64,000 bases of DNA from the NCBI RefSeq assembly GCF_024171815.1, contig NZ_JAMTCJ010000004.1, positions 434,001 through 498,000 of the forward strand, given 5' to 3'. Positions within the stretch are counted from its first letter, which is position 1; each line of letters opens with the position of its first letter. This document shows, piece after piece, positions 17,571 through 27,795 of this stretch. Both the position numbers and the translations under genes were made by a program. The notes under the pieces were generated by a model. That model was not told where the DNA came from, did no database searches, and worked only from the letters and a program-made list of their open reading frames with translations. Source of the DNA: Williamsia maris. GTDB taxonomy: Bacteria; Actinomycetota; Actinomycetes; Mycobacteriales; Mycobacteriaceae.

Positions 17571-18170
17571 ATGACACGCGTGGGCACGCGAGTACGCATC
17601 GCGTCGGTGGTCGGGGTGATCGGTGCGGTGACCGCGGCCGCCACTGCTGCAACCGCCACCGCCGGATCTGCGGCGGCGAGTCCTGACGTCGCCGCGTCGT
17701 CGGCGACCACGATCGTCACGCTGATCGCGGACCGACTCGTGTTGGCGGACACGGTGGCCCGGTCGAAATGGGTGACCCGTTCGGCCATCGACGACCCCGT
17801 GCGTGAACACGCCGTTCTCGACGCGGCGGCCCGCACGGCGCCGCCCGGAGCCCCCGCCCTCCGGGTGCGGGTGGTGGTGCGCGATCAGATCGAGGCGAGC
17901 AAGACCGTCCAGCGTGCGCTGTTCGCCGGGTGGTCGGCCACGCCCCGAACCGCACCGCGCACCGATCCGGACCTGCGGAATGTGCGCACCCGGATCAGCG
18001 ACCTGACCGCCGAGATCGCCGCGGCGACGGTCCGTCCCGGCACCGTCGGTGGGATCGGCTGCCTCGCCGACCTGGCGTCTGTGACGTCGCGCGTGGTCGT
18101 CGACCGCGGACTCGATGCGGTACACACGATCGCCCTCGTCCAGGCGGAACGGTCCGTCTGTTCGAGGTGA
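17571..18170 (+). CDS. Secreted chorismate mutase (AroQ-gamma type)
   Basis: A 199-residue exported chorismate mutase. Residues 1-40 are a signal peptide (TRVGTRVR, Ala-rich core, cleavage near TAGSAAAS). The mature all-helical domain shows the gamma-AroQ blocks LIADRLVLADTVARSKW, IDDPVREHAVLDAA and VVVRDQIEASKTVQRALFAGW, which carry the usual Arg, Lys, Asp and Gln/Glu active-site positions. It should convert chorismate to prephenate outside the cytoplasm, like Rv1885c of M. tuberculosis, whose biological purpose is unresolved. It starts 8 bp after the DUF3307-like gene and may be co-transcribed with it. Convergent with the SPFH gene. Confidence 0.82.
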   Translation: MTRVGTRVRIASVVGVIGAVTAAATAATATAGSAAASPDVAASSATTIVTLIADRLVLADTVARSKWVTRSAIDDPVREHAVLDAAARTAPPGAPALRVRVVVRDQIEASKTVQRALFAGWSATPRTAPRTDPDLRNVRTRISDLTAEIAAATVRPGTVGGIGCLADLASVTSRVVVDRGLDAVHTIALVQAERSVCSR

Positions 18171-18186
18171 GCGGGCCTGGTCGGAC

Positions 18187-19419
18187 TCAGGTGCGGTCGG
18201 TGTCCTCGCCCGGTTCGATCTCGCTCTGCTCGGCGTCGGGGTATCCGCGGTCGCGACCCCCGAGCACCGTCTCCGGAGCGGTCGACTGCGACCGCGCCGT
18301 GAGCGGCTCCGACACCGGCTTACGGGCAACCGCCTCGGCCTCGGCGACCGCCTGCGCGACCTTCGGGTCCGACGCGAGGTCGAACCAGTCCTCGACGTCG
18401 GAATCGTCGACCACGGGCGGCACGTCGGTGTCGGAGGACTCGTATCGGAACACGCCGTCGTCGCCCTGCGCCCCGAATGACTTCGCGAAGCCCTGAAGCG
18501 CCGACCCGAAGTCCGACGGAACGACCCAGACCGAGTTACCCTCGCCCGCAGCCATTTCCGGCAGCTTCTGCAGGTACTGGTAGGCCAGCAGTTCCGGGGT
18601 GGGCTTGCCCGCCTTGATCGCGGCGAACACCTTCTCGATGGACTTCGCCTCACCCTGTGCGTACAGGTACTGCGCGGCGCGCTCACCCTGGGCGCTGAGG
18701 ATGCGGGACTGACGGTCGGCCTCGGCGGCGAGGATGGCGGCCTGCTTGGCGCCCTCGGCAGAGAGGATCTGACTCTGCTTGTTGCCCTCGGCCGTCTTGA
18801 TCGACGACTCGCGCTGACCTTCCGCGGTCAGGATCATGGCGCGCTTCTCGCGGTCGGCCTTCATCTGCTTCTCCATCGACTCCTGGATCGACGGAGGCGG
18901 CATGATGCTCTTGAGCTCGACGCGGGCGACCCGGAGTCCCCAGCGGCCGGTGGCCTCGTCGAGGACACCACGCAACTGGGCGTTGATGGAATCACGTGAG
19001 GTCAGGGTCTCCTCGAGCGTCATACCACCGACCACGTTGCGCAGCGTCGTGGTCGCGAGCTGCTCGACACCGATGATGTAGTCGTTGATCTCATAGACCG
19101 CCGACTGCGGCACGGTCACCTGGAAGTAGACGACGGTGTCGATCGACAGCGTCAGGTTGTCCTCGGTGATGACCGGCTGGGGCGGGAACGAGACGACCTG
19201 CTCGCGGAGGTCGACGCGTGCGCGGATGCGATCCACGAACGGGATGAGCAGCGTCAGCTGCCCCGACACCGTCTTGGTGTACCGACCCAGCCGCTCGATC
19301 ACGGCGGCCTCGGCCTGCGGTATCAACGCGACCGATCGGAAAAGGATGATGAACGCCAGCAGAACCAGCACCACCACCACGACGAGTCCGGCAATCATCA
19401 GCGCACCTATCCCTTCCAC
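18187..19419 (-). CDS. SPFH/band-7 (stomatin-like) membrane protein
   Basis: A 410-residue stomatin/prohibitin-family protein, the counterpart of Rv1488. One N-terminal membrane span (about 8-30) is followed by VALIPQAEAAVIERLGRY and the band-7 domain (SFPPQPVITEDNLTL, LRNVVGGMTLEETLTSRD). A long Ala/Glu/Gln-rich coiled coil follows (repeated AEG-K-QSQILSAEG units, about 205-265), then an acidic, probably disordered tail. Such proteins oligomerise into membrane microdomains. The GTG start overlaps the nfeD-like stop by 13 bp; an ATG 21 nt later is possible. NfeD partners are almost always adjacent, as here. Confidence 0.92.
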   Translation of the reverse strand: MEGIGALMIAGLVVVVVLVLLAFIILFRSVALIPQAEAAVIERLGRYTKTVSGQLTLLIPFVDRIRARVDLREQVVSFPPQPVITEDNLTLSIDTVVYFQVTVPQSAVYEINDYIIGVEQLATTTLRNVVGGMTLEETLTSRDSINAQLRGVLDEATGRWGLRVARVELKSIMPPPSIQESMEKQMKADREKRAMILTAEGQRESSIKTAEGNKQSQILSAEGAKQAAILAAEADRQSRILSAQGERAAQYLYAQGEAKSIEKVFAAIKAGKPTPELLAYQYLQKLPEMAAGEGNSVWVVPSDFGSALQGFAKSFGAQGDDGVFRYESSDTDVPPVVDDSDVEDWFDLASDPKVAQAVAEAEAVARKPVSEPLTARSQSTAPETVLGGRDRGYPDAEQSEIEPGEDTDRT

Positions 19420-19835
19420 ACGACCGCGGTAGCTCCGTCGATCTGCATGACCATCACGTCCTGGCCCGTCTCGTACACGTCGGCGTCGTGCATGGGCCGC
19501 GCCGACCAGGTGTCCCCGTCGAGTCGGACCTGACCGCCCCGTGAGGTGACCTCGGCGGTCACCACCGCGGTCTTCCCCTGCAGCGCTTCGGCATTGGTGG
19601 CCAGAGCCGGCCGACGCATGAGATGCCGTTTGGCCACGGGACGAGCTGCCGCCAGCAGGAGCACCGACACGACGGCGAACACGACGCCGTCGACGGCGAT
19701 CGGGAGGTCGAAGAACAATGCACTCCCGGACGCGGCGAGAGCACCACCCGCCAACATGAGCAGGATCAGTTCACCACTGAGTGCCTCGACGCCCAGGAGT
19801 ACGAGCGCCGCGGCCAACCACACCAGAGCCGCCAT
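19407..19835 (-). CDS. NfeD-like membrane protein
   Basis: A 142-residue protein, the counterpart of Rv1487. Residues 1-65 hold two to three hydrophobic spans including LGVEALSGELILLMLAGGALA; residues about 85-142 form the soluble OB-fold NfeD domain (LQGKTAVVTAEV, GQVRLDGDTWSARP). This is the short NfeD form without the protease domain. It works with the downstream stomatin-like protein in membrane quality control or microdomain organisation, inferred from the conserved pairing. Confidence 0.9.
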   Translation of the reverse strand: MAALVWLAAALVLLGVEALSGELILLMLAGGALAASGSALFFDLPIAVDGVVFAVVSVLLLAAARPVAKRHLMRRPALATNAEALQGKTAVVTAEVTSRGGQVRLDGDTWSARPMHDADVYETGQDVMVMQIDGATAVVWKG

Positions 19836-19887
19836 GGCCCCATAGTGCCAGAATTCGGCATTCTGCCGGCTGATCCGTACGGGACCC

Positions 19888-20736
19888 TCAGGGCACTCGG
19901 TCCTCGCCTGCGGTGACGAAATCGATGAGCTCTTCGACGCTGCGCATGAGTTCGACGCGGATGTCGCGATAGTCGTGCACCCGGCCGTAGATCCGGCGCC
20001 ATCCGTCTTGCGGTGTGCCCCAGCCCAACCGGCGGCACACGCCGGTCTTCCACTCCTCGCCGCGCGGGACCCGCGGCCATTCCTCGATACCCATCCGGTC
20101 GGGTTTGACCGCCTCCCAGACGTCGATGAAGGGGTGTCCGCAGACGAGGACGTCCGGTCCCACCTCGGCGGTCAGGCGGGACTCCTTCGAGTTCGCGACC
20201 AGGTGGTCGACGAGCACGCCGGCACGTCGGTGTGGGGCGGGCTCGAACACGTCGAGGACGGCGTCGAGGTTGTCGAGGCCGTCGAGGCTCTCCACCACCA
20301 CGCCTTCGGCGCGCAGGTCGTCACCCCACACGCGCTCGACGAGTGCCGCATCGTGGACGCCCTCGACGAACAGCCGGCTGGCTCGTGCGGTGCGGGCTCG
20401 TCGGGTGGGCGCCGCGACGGATCCGGAGGCGGTGAGCGTGCGACCCGCCGCCGGGGCCGCGACGGGTCGGGTCAGGGTGACCGTGGCGCCGTCGATGAGG
20501 AAGGCCGACGGTCGCATCCCGAAGATCCGGGTGGCTCCCCTGCGGTCCTCGAGGCGGACATAGTCGCCGTCGTAGCCCTTCTCGAACCCCACGACCGCAC
20601 CGCAGAAACCGCTCGCGGCGTCCTCGACCACGGTGCCGCGATCGGCGGGCACCTCGGGGACGACCGGTCGGCGCCGATGGCCACCACCGGCGAGGACGTC
20701 GGTTCCGTACGGGTCGTTGCCGGAGAATGCGCTCAC
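19888..20736 (-). CDS. DUF3097 family protein
   Basis: A 282-residue actinobacterial conserved protein, the counterpart of Rv1486c. Features: DPYGTDVLAGG near the start, a small beta-domain (VVGFEKGYDGDYVRLEDRRG), ARASRLFVEGVHDAALVERV (a Toprim-like start), LVDHLVANSKESRL, GHPFIDVWEAVKP and EWPRVPRGEEWK. The acidic residues around FVEGVHD and VDHL suggest a metal-binding Toprim-like fold, which is my reading. The GTG was chosen because TACGGT lies exactly 7 nt upstream (leaderless pattern). Divergent from the hypothetical gene to its right. Function unknown. Confidence 0.8.
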   Translation of the reverse strand: MSAFSGNDPYGTDVLAGGGHRRRPVVPEVPADRGTVVEDAASGFCGAVVGFEKGYDGDYVRLEDRRGATRIFGMRPSAFLIDGATVTLTRPVAAPAAGRTLTASGSVAAPTRRARTARASRLFVEGVHDAALVERVWGDDLRAEGVVVESLDGLDNLDAVLDVFEPAPHRRAGVLVDHLVANSKESRLTAEVGPDVLVCGHPFIDVWEAVKPDRMGIEEWPRVPRGEEWKTGVCRRLGWGTPQDGWRRIYGRVHDYRDIRVELMRSVEELIDFVTAGEDRVP

Positions 20737-20743
20737 CGGAACC

Positions 20744-20749
20744 ACCGTA
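20744..20749 (-). promoter_or_regulatory. -10 box TACGGT of a likely leaderless promoter (DUF3097 gene)
   Basis: On the minus strand TACGGT is followed by 7 nt and the GTG of the DUF3097 gene; no Shine-Dalgarno sequence is present. Confidence 0.45.
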
Positions 20750-20835
20750 GAGATCCGCGTCGAACCGATCGCGACGCCACGCCGAGGTGGGTGGGTGCGT
20801 CGGCGGTGAGTCCGATGCGGGTCGGGACGGAGCGC

Positions 20836-20841
20836 TATCGT
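20836..20841 (+). promoter_or_regulatory. -10 box TATCGT of a likely leaderless promoter
   Basis: TATCGT ends 8 nt before the ATG of the following gene, without a ribosome site. With the DUF3097 promoter it makes a back-to-back divergent pair less than 120 bp apart. Confidence 0.45.
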
Positions 20842-20849
20842 GGCGATCG

Positions 20850-21692
20850 ATGACCGAGACCACCCACCAGCCACCGACCGGCAGCCTCCGCGCCCTCACC
20901 AGCCTCGCCACGTGGGGTGCGCGGTGGCGCAGTGGGCAGTGCGCCCCCGACGACATCGTCGACGCACTGTCCGATGCCGCCGACAGTCACCGCATCACCG
21001 CCGCCGACCCCGCGGCGGCGCAGGCGCTGTCGCTGGGCGCCGCCGAGACCGGCACCGGGAGCCTGCTGCGGATGATCCGCAACTCGCGGTGCATCCGATT
21101 GCTCATGCCGTCACCGGGTGACACCTGCGGGATCGTCGCGTCGCCGGCTCTGCGCAGCGCACTCGACACCGGCGAGATCCTGGTGCTGTGGCCCCGGGGT
21201 CCCGAACCCGACAGTGACGACGCCTACGGCCTCGTCGCGCGGACGATCGCCACGGACACGGTGACCTGGACGGCGTACCACCTGGGCCGGGTCACCCCCC
21301 GACCGGTCGAGAGCCTGGCGACCGTGGAATACGACCTGCGACAGGGCATCCGCTCGGCGGCCGAACTGTTCACCCAGCTCGGGTCGATGGACGCCCCGAC
21401 GTCCGCGGCGGATGCGCCCGATCTGCGCACCAGACTCACGGAGCTGACCGCGCGCTCACACATCGATCTGCCGCCGCACACCTCCGAACGCGTCATCCGC
21501 GTGATCGATCAGGCGACCCAGGTCGCGGCGATCGTCGATCTCGTACTCGAACGGACTCCGGCGTTCGGGCTGACCTCGGGAGCCCAGTCGAGCGGGGATC
21601 ACGCGGTGGAACGGCTGCGATCGTTGACGCGGGTGGCGCGGATGACCGCTGTCAACACGATCATCAGCGAATCAGAGCAGAGCCTGAGGTGA
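20850..21692 (+). CDS. Conserved actinobacterial hypothetical protein
   Basis: A 280-residue soluble protein I do not recognise as a characterised family. It is rich in Ala, Thr and Ser, lacks a signal peptide and membrane segments, and is predicted mostly helical with a central segment LRMIRNSRCIRLLMPSPGD and a C-terminal helix pair (RVIRVIDQATQVAAIVDLVL). Coding is supported by the GC-rich third positions and by the promoter arrangement. It sits between the DUF3097 gene and hemH, replacing nothing I can match in M. tuberculosis. The ATG has a -10-like TATCGT 8 nt upstream. Confidence 0.7.
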   Translation: MTETTHQPPTGSLRALTSLATWGARWRSGQCAPDDIVDALSDAADSHRITAADPAAAQALSLGAAETGTGSLLRMIRNSRCIRLLMPSPGDTCGIVASPALRSALDTGEILVLWPRGPEPDSDDAYGLVARTIATDTVTWTAYHLGRVTPRPVESLATVEYDLRQGIRSAAELFTQLGSMDAPTSAADAPDLRTRLTELTARSHIDLPPHTSERVIRVIDQATQVAAIVDLVLERTPAFGLTSGAQSSGDHAVERLRSLTRVARMTAVNTIISESEQSLR

Positions 21693-21713
21693 CCCCGCCC
21701 TGAGTGACCCCGC

Positions 21714-22784
21714 TCAGGCCGCCGGACGTGACGGACGCTGTGAGACACAGCATCCCACCGCACAGCGTGCACCGTTCTCGGTGCAGCCCATCCCCGCGGC
21801 GTCGGTGTCGAGTCCCTGCAACTGCGCCGAGATCAGCGCGATGATCATGTCGGTGAACCGCGGGTCCACACCCACCGTGCCCGCACGTTCCATCGGCAGG
21901 TCGAGTCGCTCGGCGACCTCCACCGCCTCGGTGTCGAGGTCCCAGACCACCTCGAGGTGGTCGGAGACGAACCCGATCGGGCACACGATGACCGGGTCGA
22001 GGTTCTGTGCGGCAAGGGTTTCGAGGTGATCGCAGATGTCGGGCTCGAGCCACGGGATCTGCGGCGGGCCTGATCGCGACTGCCACACGAGGTCGTGCGC
22101 GGCGAATCCGGCTGCGGCGGCCGCGCGTTCGGACGCGGCGGCCACCTGGCGGCTGTAGAGGTGTCCGCCCAGCGTGGGCGGACCCGCGGCCTTGTCGGCC
22201 GCGGACGGGATCGAGTGCGCGGTGAACACGAGTCGGGCGTCACCACGCGAGTCGGCCGGAAGTCGGTCCCGGGCGGCGGTGATCGCGTCGGCACAGGCCG
22301 CGATCATCTCCGGCCGATCCCAGTAGTGCGGCAGCTTGCGCAGGCCCATCAGATCCGTGCCAGGCTGACCGTGCTTGTCCGACAACGCATCCAGCGCTCG
22401 GCGGATGTCCTCGTGGTACTGCGCGCAGCCGGAGTAGCCACCCCACGCCGAGGTCGGGAACACCAGGGCATGGCGGCGGCCGTCGTCGTACATCGCCGAC
22501 ACCGTGTCCTCGATCATCGGGTGCCAGTTCCGGTTCCCGAAGTACACCGGGAGGTCGATGCCCGCCGATTCCAGACCGGCCCGGAGGTGATCGATGATGT
22601 CGAGGTTGAGGCGGTTGATCGGCGAGACGCCGCCGAAGTGCAGATAGTGCTCGGCGACCGCGTCGAGACGTTCCGGTGGCACCCCTCGACCCCGTGTGAC
22701 GTTCTCCAGGAACGGCCGGACGTCCTCGGGCCCGTCGGGACCACCGAACGACAGCACCAGGATGGAGTCGAAGGGAGTGCTCAT
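21714..22784 (-). CDS. hemH: Ferrochelatase (coproporphyrin-type, with C-terminal Cys cluster)
   Basis: A 356-residue ferrochelatase, counterpart of Rv1485 (hemZ). Actinobacterial members insert iron into coproporphyrin III in the coproporphyrin-dependent haem pathway (also called cpfC). Seen: [40 protein letters not shown], the conserved active-site region VFTAHSIP, and [15 protein letters not shown]. The C terminus [16 protein letters not shown] supplies cysteines for a [2Fe-2S] cluster. The ATG overlaps the inhA stop by 4 bp, placing it third in a fabG-inhA-hemH operon. Haem output may be linked to the ctaA/ctaB haem genes elsewhere in the window. Confidence 0.95.
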   Translation of the reverse strand: MSTPFDSILVLSFGGPDGPEDVRPFLENVTRGRGVPPERLDAVAEHYLHFGGVSPINRLNLDIIDHLRAGLESAGIDLPVYFGNRNWHPMIEDTVSAMYDDGRRHALVFPTSAWGGYSGCAQYHEDIRRALDALSDKHGQPGTDLMGLRKLPHYWDRPEMIAACADAITAARDRLPADSRGDARLVFTAHSIPSAADKAAGPPTLGGHLYSRQVAAASERAAAAAGFAAHDLVWQSRSGPPQIPWLEPDICDHLETLAAQNLDPVIVCPIGFVSDHLEVVWDLDTEAVEVAERLDLPMERAGTVGVDPRFTDMIIALISAQLQGLDTDAAGMGCTENGARCAVGCCVSQRPSRPAA

Positions 22785-23617
22785 GAACCGGTGAACCCCT
22801 CGGGGAACCAGGTGTTGTGGCTCGCACCGCCGTCGACGTAGACGATCGATCCGGTGGTGCCGGGCAGCCAGTCCGACAGCAGCGCACAGATGGACTTCGC
22901 CACCACGGTGGGGTCGTCGACGTTCCACCCGATGGGCGACGCGCCGTCCCAGTACTCGTTGAGCATGTTGAGCTGCTTGGCGTCGTCGGTGGCGGTGCCC
23001 GCGATCGCCTTGGCGGCGAGCGTCTTGATCGGGCCGGCCGCGACGAGGTTGGACCGGATCCGCTTGGCGGCGCCGACTTCCCGTGCCACGTAACGGTTCA
23101 CCGACTCGAGCGCGGCCTTGGCCACGCCCATCCAGTTGTAGTACGGCATGGCGGTGCGCGGATCGAAGTCCATGCCGACGATGGAGCCGCCCTCGTTCAT
23201 CACCGGCAGCACGGCGCGGGCCAGTGCCGCGTAGCTCCAGGCGGAGATCTCGAACGACTTGGCCGCATCGGGTCCGGGCGCGTCGAGGAACGGCACGGCG
23301 TCGGGGCCCATCAGGTTCTTGGGTGCCATCGCGATCGAGTGCAGGACACCGTCGACACCCTCGGGGGCCAGTTCACGCACCTTGTCGGCGAGCTGGCCGA
23401 GGTTCTCCTCGTTGGTCACGTCGAGACCGATGGCGGCCGGGACCTCCTGCGGGAGTCGGCGGGCGATGCGATCGATCAGGCGCAGACGCTCGGGGATGCC
23501 GGTGATGATGACCTTGGCACCCTCGTTCTGCGCCATCGCCGCGGCGTGGAACGCGATCGACGAATCGGTGATGATGCCGGTGATCAAGATGGTCTTGCCC
23601 TCGAGCAGTCCGCTCAC
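22781..23617 (-). CDS. inhA: Enoyl-ACP reductase InhA
   Basis: A 278-residue NADH-dependent enoyl-ACP reductase of the FAS-II system, needed for mycolic acid meromycolate chains. The N-terminal block [11 protein letters not shown] is that of mycobacterial Inh[10 protein letters not shown] holds Ser94, the position changed in isoniazid-resistant Inh[12 protein letters not shown] holds catalytic Tyr160 and Lys167. The C terminus ([18 protein letters not shown]) is slightly longer than in M. tuberculosis. AGGAGGA precedes the GTG by about 6 nt. Downstream of fabG and overlapping hemH by 4 bp. Its presence marks a mycolate-producing organism. Confidence 0.95.
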   Translation of the reverse strand: MSGLLEGKTILITGIITDSSIAFHAAAMAQNEGAKVIITGIPERLRLIDRIARRLPQEVPAAIGLDVTNEENLGQLADKVRELAPEGVDGVLHSIAMAPKNLMGPDAVPFLDAPGPDAAKSFEISAWSYAALARAVLPVMNEGGSIVGMDFDPRTAMPYYNWMGVAKAALESVNRYVAREVGAAKRIRSNLVAAGPIKTLAAKAIAGTATDDAKQLNMLNEYWDGASPIGWNVDDPTVVAKSICALLSDWLPGTTGSIVYVDGGASHNTWFPEGFTGS

Positions 23618-23669
23618 GTGTGTCCTCCTGGCTGTGGATGTGGGGGTCGTGCGGGTGATGTGGGGTGGG

Positions 23670-25494
<1,825 letters not shown>

Positions 25495-25499
25495 GGGCC

Positions 25500-26441
25500 C
25501 TACCGTCCCGACCCGGCGCCGAGACCGCGACGGCGGCGCACGACGAAACGCACCACGTCGGAGATCCAGTCGCGGTCGGTGCGCAACGTCAATGTCGGTG
25601 CACCACAGGTACGCAACGTCCGGTGGACGTCGGACTGGTGGGCGTGCGCCGCGCGTGCGAAGTCGTCGCGGACCCGATCGGTCACCGTGATCTCACGGAC
25701 CTGGCCGCTCTCGGCGTCGCGCAGCACCACCTCGCCGACGTCGGGCAGCGCCATGTCGCGGGGGTCGAGAACCTCGATGCCGAGCAGTTCGTGATGGCCA
25801 CCGACCGCTCGCAGTGGTCGGTCCCAGTCGATGGGGCCGAGGAAGTCGCTGACGACGACGGCGAGTCCGCGTCGGCGCTCGGGGCGACGGAGCGCGTCGA
25901 TGCCCGCGTTGAGGTCGCCACGCACCCCGTCGGAACTGCGGTGGGTGGTCGCGATGGTCTTGAGGAGATTCAGCGCGTGGGCTCGTCCGCTGCGGGCCGG
26001 GATCCGCACGATGGTGTCGCCGGTGGCCACGATCGCACCGATACGATTGCCGCCACCGAGGGTCAGGTGGGTGATCGCGGCACACGCGGCGACCGACAGG
26101 TCGCGCTTGGTGCCGTTGACCGTGCCGAAGTCGAGACTCGCGGACATGTCGACGACCAACCAGGTCTCGAGCTCGCGGTCGGCGACCATCTGCCGGACGT
26201 GGGCGTGCGTCGTCCGCGCGGTGACCGACCAGTCCATCCGGCGGACGTCGTCGCCCGGCTGGTACATCCGCGCCTCACCGGGCTCGGAACCGGGACCGGG
26301 GATCAGGCCCATGTGGTCGCCCTGCAGCACACCGTCGAGCTTGCGGCGGACGGTGATCTCGAGCGTCTTCAGTGCCGCGGTCAGCGTCGGGTCGTCGAGG
26401 GTGCCCGCGCCGAACGACGGCAGGCGGTCAGCGTCCGCCAT
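25500..26441 (-). CDS. DUF58 domain protein
   Basis: A 313-residue protein, the counterpart of Rv1480. The hallmark DUF58 block EARMYQPGDDVRRMDWSVTA (about residue 70) precedes a VWA-like fold with VVDMSASLDFGT, a degenerate MIDAS. There are no membrane spans, unlike the neighbouring VWA protein. The ATG overlaps the moxR 3' end by 14 bp, indicating coupled translation in the moxR-DUF58-VWA operon. Role inferred: adaptor between the MoxR ATPase and its substrates. Confidence 0.9.
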   Translation of the reverse strand: MADADRLPSFGAGTLDDPTLTAALKTLEITVRRKLDGVLQGDHMGLIPGPGSEPGEARMYQPGDDVRRMDWSVTARTTHAHVRQMVADRELETWLVVDMSASLDFGTVNGTKRDLSVAACAAITHLTLGGGNRIGAIVATGDTIVRIPARSGRAHALNLLKTIATTHRSSDGVRGDLNAGIDALRRPERRRGLAVVVSDFLGPIDWDRPLRAVGGHHELLGIEVLDPRDMALPDVGEVVLRDAESGQVREITVTDRVRDDFARAAHAHQSDVHRTLRTCGAPTLTLRTDRDWISDVVRFVVRRRRGLGAGSGR

Positions 26442-27645
26442 CGATGCGGCCGTGCGTCGGCGCCGGATGGCCGCCGGTGGCGCGCGGATCCGGTGCCTGG
26501 CCGGGTGTGGACTGCTGCGGCTTGGCCATGCCCACCGGGGCGCCGTTGGGGGGCTGGGGTACGCCGTGCTGGGGTGCACCCTGCGGCGGACCCCCGGGGG
26601 CGGACTGCGGTATCGGCCCACCCTGGATCGGCTGTGCACTGACCTGGGGCAGTCCGACGGTCTGCAGTACGCGCGTGATGACCTGATCGGCGTCGATCTC
26701 GTCGGCGAGCGCGTCGTAGCTGAGCACCAGACGGTGCCGCAGGACGTCGGGGATGATCTCGACGACGTCGGAGGGGATCACGTAGTCACGTCCGCGGACC
26801 AGGGCCAGCGCCCGGGCCGCGGCGACGATGCCCAGGGTGGCGCGCGGCGACGCGCCGTAGGACAGCCAGCTCGCGACGTCGTTCATGCCGAAGTCGGCCG
26901 GACGGCGGGTCGCGGTGATGACGCGGACCACGTAATCCACCAGCGCGTGATGGACGAAGACGTTCGCGGCGACCTTCTGCAGCCGCACGGTCGACGCGGG
27001 GTCGAGGATCTGTCCGGCGGTCGGCACGCGGGTGCCCATCCGGTAGACGATCTCGCGCTCCTCCTCCACCGAGGGGTAGTCGACGAGGACCTTGAACAGG
27101 AAGCGGTCGCGCTGCGCCTCGGGCAGCGGGTAGACGCCCTCGTTCTCGATCGGGTTCTGCGTCGCCATGACGAGGAACGGATCGGGCATCGGGTAGGTGG
27201 TCCCGCCGATCGACAGGTGCCGCTCGGCCATCACCTCGAGCAACGCCGACTGCACCTTGGCCGGCGCTCGGTTGATCTCGTCGGCGAGCAGGAAGTTTGC
27301 CACGACCGGTCCGAGTTCGGTGTCGAACTCCTCGCGGCCCTGCCGGTAGATGCGGGTACCGATCAGGTCGGTCGGCACCAGGTCGGGGGTGAACTGCACG
27401 CGGGAGAAGCTGCCGCCGATGACGTGCGCGTAGGTCTCCACCGCGAGGGTCTTGGCGACACCGGGGACGCCCTCGAGCAGGATGTGGCCGCGGGCCAGCA
27501 GACCGACCAGGATCCGCTCGATCAGCTGATCCTGCCCGACGATGACGCGCTTGACCTCGAACATCGTGCGCTCCAGGAGCTTCACGTCCGCGTCGGTGAG
27601 TGCGAACTCGCCGCCCTGGTCATTGCCGTCGTGCGTTGCGGACAC
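26428..27645 (-). CDS. moxR1: MoxR-family AAA+ ATPase with Pro/Gln-rich tail
   Basis: A 405-residue AAA+ ATPase, counterpart of MoxR1 (Rv1479). Walker A GVPGVAKT and Walker B FLLADEINRAP are followed by sensor region MATQNPIENEGVYPLPEAQ and arginine-finger region RDRFLFK. The C-terminal about 75 residues form a low-complexity Pro/Gln/Gly tail, probably a disordered interaction arm. The GTG was chosen because CGGAGGATC lies 7 nt upstream; a longer frame lacks a ribosome site. It likely chaperones envelope or metal-enzyme substrates together with the next two genes. Confidence 0.93.
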   Translation of the reverse strand: MSATHDGNDQGGEFALTDADVKLLERTMFEVKRVIVGQDQLIERILVGLLARGHILLEGVPGVAKTLAVETYAHVIGGSFSRVQFTPDLVPTDLIGTRIYRQGREEFDTELGPVVANFLLADEINRAPAKVQSALLEVMAERHLSIGGTTYPMPDPFLVMATQNPIENEGVYPLPEAQRDRFLFKVLVDYPSVEEEREIVYRMGTRVPTAGQILDPASTVRLQKVAANVFVHHALVDYVVRVITATRRPADFGMNDVASWLSYGASPRATLGIVAAARALALVRGRDYVIPSDVVEIIPDVLRHRLVLSYDALADEIDADQVITRVLQTVGLPQVSAQPIQGGPIPQSAPGGPPQGAPQHGVPQPPNGAPVGMAKPQQSTPGQAPDPRATGGHPAPTHGRIDGGR

Positions 27646-27795
27646 GCGTGATCCTCCGATTGAGAGCCGGTAGTGGGGAGACTTGACCTCACCGAGAGTA
27701 GCGGTCGCACGCACCCGAGGGTCGGATGCGTGCGAACGCGCTGCTCACCGACGACGCCGACCGTGTCGAGGTCGCCGACCGGCGGAGCCTGGTGG

